From the NCBI RefSeq assembly GCF_025145645.1, contig NZ_CP102252.1, positions 434,001 through 498,000 on the forward strand: a stretch of 64,000 nt of DNA. Reading direction: 5' to 3'. The notes under the pieces are model-generated. The model had not been told where the DNA came from. It saw only the letters and a list, made by a program, of their open reading frames with translations, and did not search any database. Source of the DNA: Alistipes senegalensis JC50. GTDB lineage: Bacteria > Bacteroidota > Bacteroidia > Bacteroidales > Rikenellaceae. Shown here piece by piece: positions 60,707 through 64,000 of this stretch (position 1 is its first letter; each line of letters opens with the position of its first letter). The position numbers and the translations under genes were made by a program.

Positions 60707-61996
60707 ATGAGAGAGATGAGCACAAAAACGCAACTCGACGAAGCGGCGCTGCGCTACCACAGCGAGGGCCGTCCCGGTAAGATCGGGATCGTCCCGACAA
60801 AACCCTACCACACGCAGTACGACCTGTCGCTGGCCTATTCGCCCGGAGTGGCGGCGCCCTCGCTGGCCATCGCCGACAACCCGGACGACGTATACAAGTA
60901 CACCGGCAAGGGCAACCTCGTGGCCGTGATCTCGAACGGCACGGCCGTGCTCGGACTGGGCAACATCGGTCCGCTGGCCGCCAAACCCGTCATGGAGGGC
61001 AAGAGCATGCTCTTCAAGACCTACGCCGGAATCGACGCCTTCGACATCGAAGTCGATACGACCGACCCCGAGGAGTTCATCCGTACGGTGAAGGCCATCG
61101 CCCCCACCTTCGGAGGCATCAACCTCGAGGACATCAAGGCCCCGGAGTGCTTCGAAATCGAACGGCGGCTGCGCGACGAACTCGACATTCCGCTGATGCA
61201 CGACGATCAGCACGGCACGGCGATCATCTCTTCGGCGGCGCTGCTCAACGGCGCGAAGATCGCGGGCAAGCAGCTCGACCGGATGCGCGTGGTGGTCAAC
61301 GGCGCGGGAGCCGCCGCCATCGCCTGCGCACGGCTGTTCATCGGACTCGGCATCCGCAAGGAGAACGTGGTGCTCTGCGACAGCCAGGGCGTCGTCACGG
61401 TCTACCGCGAGGACATCAACCCCATGAAGCGCGAACTCGCCACCACGCGGCGCATCTCGACGCTGGCCGAAGCGGTGCAGGGCGCCGACATCTTCCTGGG
61501 CGTTTCGAAGGCCGACACGCTGACGCCCGAGATGCTGCGCACGATGGCCGAAAACCCGATCGTGATGGCCCTGGCCAACCCCGATCCCGAAATCGCCTAC
61601 GACAAGGCGATGGCCTCGCGCCCCGACATCATCTTCGCCACGGGGCGTTCGGACTACCCGAACCAGGTCAACAACGTGCTGGGATTCCCCTACATCTTCC
61701 GCGGAGCCCTCGACGTGCGGGCCACGAAGATCAACGAGGCGATGAAGCTCGCCGCCGCGCACGCGCTGGCCGAGTTGACCCGCGAACCGGTTCCTGCCCA
61801 GGTCGCACGGGCCTACGGAGTCGAAAAACTCGAATTCGGACGCGATTACCTGATCCCCAAGCCGCTCGATCCGCGCCTGCTGTGCACCGTCGCCCCGGCC
61901 GTAGCCCGCGCCGCGGTGGATTCGTGCGTGGCCAGAAAACCCATCACGGACTGGGAAGCCTATGCGGAAAGCCTCCGCAAACGCTATCAGGAATAG
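60707..61996 (+). CDS. Malic enzyme, single-domain form
   Basis: 429 residues (start at 60707 or, less likely, 60716). It decarboxylates malate to pyruvate with NAD(P) reduction. Motifs: YDLSLAYSPGVAAPSLAIAD, VISNGTAVLGLGNIGPLAAK, LDIPLMHDDQHGTAIISSAA, and the nucleotide-binding VVVNGAGAAAIACARLFIGL. Malic enzymes of this type (MaeB) commonly carry a C-terminal phosphotransacetylase-like domain of ~300 residues; it is absent here, and the gene ends cleanly at a strong terminator, so the short form seems genuine. Confidence 0.92.
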   Translation: MREMSTKTQLDEAALRYHSEGRPGKIGIVPTKPYHTQYDLSLAYSPGVAAPSLAIADNPDDVYKYTGKGNLVAVISNGTAVLGLGNIGPLAAKPVMEGKSMLFKTYAGIDAFDIEVDTTDPEEFIRTVKAIAPTFGGINLEDIKAPECFEIERRLRDELDIPLMHDDQHGTAIISSAALLNGAKIAGKQLDRMRVVVNGAGAAAIACARLFIGLGIRKENVVLCDSQGVVTVYREDINPMKRELATTRRISTLAEAVQGADIFLGVSKADTLTPEMLRTMAENPIVMALANPDPEIAYDKAMASRPDIIFATGRSDYPNQVNNVLGFPYIFRGALDVRATKINEAMKLAAAHALAELTREPVPAQVARAYGVEKLEFGRDYLIPKPLDPRLLCTVAPAVARAAVDSCVARKPITDWEAYAESLRKRYQE

Positions 61997-62000
61997 AAAG

Positions 62001-62031
62001 AAAAAATCCGGTCGAATCGACCGGATTTTTT
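62001..62031. terminator. Bidirectional terminator between malic enzyme and aroB
   Basis: AAAAAATCCGGTCGA (62001-62015) and its reverse complement (62017-62031), giving a GC-rich stem with A/T tracts on both sides. Confidence 0.88.
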
Positions 62032-62069
62032 CTTTGAATGGATTCGGGCGAACAGCGCCGGACACGGAT

Positions 62070-63086
62070 TCAGACGTACAGCGCCGCGAAGTCATCTATC
62101 TTCATCGGCCGCACCTCGCAGTCGCCGATCCCGACCGGCAGGACGATGCGCAAAATGCCCTCCTCGTTCTTCTTGTCCTTGCCGACCTCCTTCAGCAGAC
62201 GTTTCACATCCACCGGAGGCGTCAGGTCGAAGCCCAGCTGCATGAGCACATGCACGATCCGGTCGCGGTCGGCTTCGCTCAGCACCCCCAGCTTCACCGC
62301 GGCTCCGGCGATCAGCGCCGTGCCGACGGCCACGGCCTCGCCGTGGTTCATGCGGTTGGAGCACTTCTCGATGGCGTGGGCCAGCGTATGCCCGAGGTTG
62401 AGCTTGCGGCGGTCTCCCGACTCATGCTCGTCCCGTTCGACGATGTCGGCCTTGACCCGTATCGCCGCCGAAACGGCGTCGGTCAGCAGGTCCGTATCGG
62501 TGCGCAGCGCCTCGAAAGTCGTGTTTTCGATGCGTCCGAACAGATCGGCGTCGGCGATGATCGCGGCCTTGACCACCTCGGCCAGCCCCGCGCGGAACTC
62601 CCGGTCCGGAAGTGTCCGCAGCAGCCCGGGGTCGCAGATCACGAACTGCGGCTGGGTGAAGGTCCCGGCCATGTTCTTGTACCCATCGACGTTCACGCCG
62701 TTCTTGCCGCCGACCGAAGCATCGACCTGCCCCAGCAGCGTCGTCGAGACGAACCCGAACTTCAGTCCGCGCATGTAGGTCGAGGCGGCGAACCCCGCCA
62801 CGTCGGTGACGATCCCGCCCCCGACGGCCAGCACGAAGGTCGAACGGTCCACGCCCAGCTCGATGAAACGGCGGTAGATCGTCTCGACGGTCTGCAAGGT
62901 CTTGACGCTCTCGCCCAGGCCGATCAATACGGTGTCGTATTTTTCGAGCAGCGGGTGGTACAGACGGTCGATCGTGGCGTCCGAGACCACCACCACACGC
63001 CCTTCGGGAAGCACCCCCGAAAGAATGTCTTTCACGGGGCCGATGTAAATCCCGCTCCGGGAGCGGACGTTGAAGAGAGGTTCCAT
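62070..63086 (-). CDS. aroB: 3-dehydroquinate synthase
   Basis: 338 residues. Second step of the shikimate pathway: DAHP to 3-dehydroquinate with NAD and a divalent metal. Motifs: FVLAVGGGIVTDVAGFAAST, FVSTTLLGQVDASVGGKNGV, FRAGLAEVVKAAII, the metal-binding KLNLGHTLAHAIEK and NHGEAVAVG. Length is typical. A minus-strand -7 box (TAATTTTG at 63118-63111) lies 24 bp upstream, back to back with the typA promoter. Confidence 0.95.
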   Translation of the reverse strand: MEPLFNVRSRSGIYIGPVKDILSGVLPEGRVVVVSDATIDRLYHPLLEKYDTVLIGLGESVKTLQTVETIYRRFIELGVDRSTFVLAVGGGIVTDVAGFAASTYMRGLKFGFVSTTLLGQVDASVGGKNGVNVDGYKNMAGTFTQPQFVICDPGLLRTLPDREFRAGLAEVVKAAIIADADLFGRIENTTFEALRTDTDLLTDAVSAAIRVKADIVERDEHESGDRRKLNLGHTLAHAIEKCSNRMNHGEAVAVGTALIAGAAVKLGVLSEADRDRIVHVLMQLGFDLTPPVDVKRLLKEVGKDKKNEEGILRIVLPVGIGDCEVRPMKIDDFAALYV

Positions 63087-63110
63087 TATTTAACTTTTTT
63101 AGGAATCGAG

Positions 63111-63118
63111 CAAAATTA
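63111..63118 (-). promoter_or_regulatory. -7 box of aroB
   Basis: TAATTTTG on the minus strand, 24 bp before the aroB ATG. Confidence 0.45.
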
Positions 63119-63140
63119 GTATAATTTCCCGAGAATTTGT

Positions 63141-63148
63141 TACCTTTG
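63141..63148 (+). promoter_or_regulatory. -7 box of typA
   Basis: TACCTTTG, 19 bp before the typA ATG; no clear -33 element. Confidence 0.5.
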
Positions 63149-63167
63149 CACCACAAAATAAATTTCT

Positions 63168-64000
<833 letters not shown>

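Overview
This window looks like a chromosome segment from a Bacteroidales bacterium, probably an Alistipes-like member of the Rikenellaceae; the genus is an inference. Three things point there. Several genes are preceded by the Bacteroidota promoter form TTTG/TTG - N19-21 - TAnnTTTG. Typical families are present: FimB/Mfa2 and fimbrillin lipoproteins, DUF3575, DUF3868, DUF4836, NigD-like, and a sigma factor paired with a membrane/beta-barrel protein. Core genes are GC-rich with long antisense shadow frames.

Layout. 1-6313 (minus): a five-gene fimbrial operon (DUF3575, DUF3868/OmpA, FimB/Mfa2 anchor, fimbrillin, large fimbrillin running off the left edge). 6470-7707: a segment bounded by a perfect 19-bp inverted repeat, holding an AraC-family regulator, a terminator-like hairpin and a consensus promoter that points away from the fimbrial operon. 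7842-9119: a tyrosine recombinase of the type found beside Bacteroides invertible promoters. Together these form a probable DNA-inversion switch for fimbriae, seen here in what looks like the OFF orientation. 9580-10115: remnants of mobile DNA (truncated ParA, a large palindrome, an integrase tail). About 10116-22256: an AT-richer integrative and mobilizable element with tandem integrases, a RhuM-like gene, two small HTH proteins, a DUF3408 protein, a candidate oriT, MobC-like protein, HUH relaxase and a two-gene DUF262 cargo (a possible antiphage nuclease pair). 22256-23542: a decayed integrase and inverted repeats.

From 23603 to the right end the DNA is core chromosome: galK; a glycerol-3-phosphate regulon (GDPD, GlpR, GlpD, GlpT, with a perfect operator-like palindrome before glpD); YgjP-like protease and DUF4153; rlmB and an ABC-F ATPase; HD hydrolase and rpe; an ABC transporter; a DUF4836 lipoprotein; rmuC; tsaB; a HAD phosphatase; smpB; dnaG; uvrB; gtrA, HU/SPOR and lgt; a histidine kinase; riboflavin synthase; an S24-like regulator; tRNA-Arg; a sigma factor with its probable membrane partner; a NigD-like lipoprotein; a GH3 glycosidase; ruvB; malic enzyme; aroB; and the start of typA.

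Intergenic DNA also carries small palindromic repeats: two copies of a 64-bp element at 42961 and 51178, and a repeat array between uvrB and gtrA. Some promoters (ruvB, uvrB, dnaG) lie so close to the start codon that near-leaderless mRNAs are predicted. I saw no rRNA genes and no CRISPR array.
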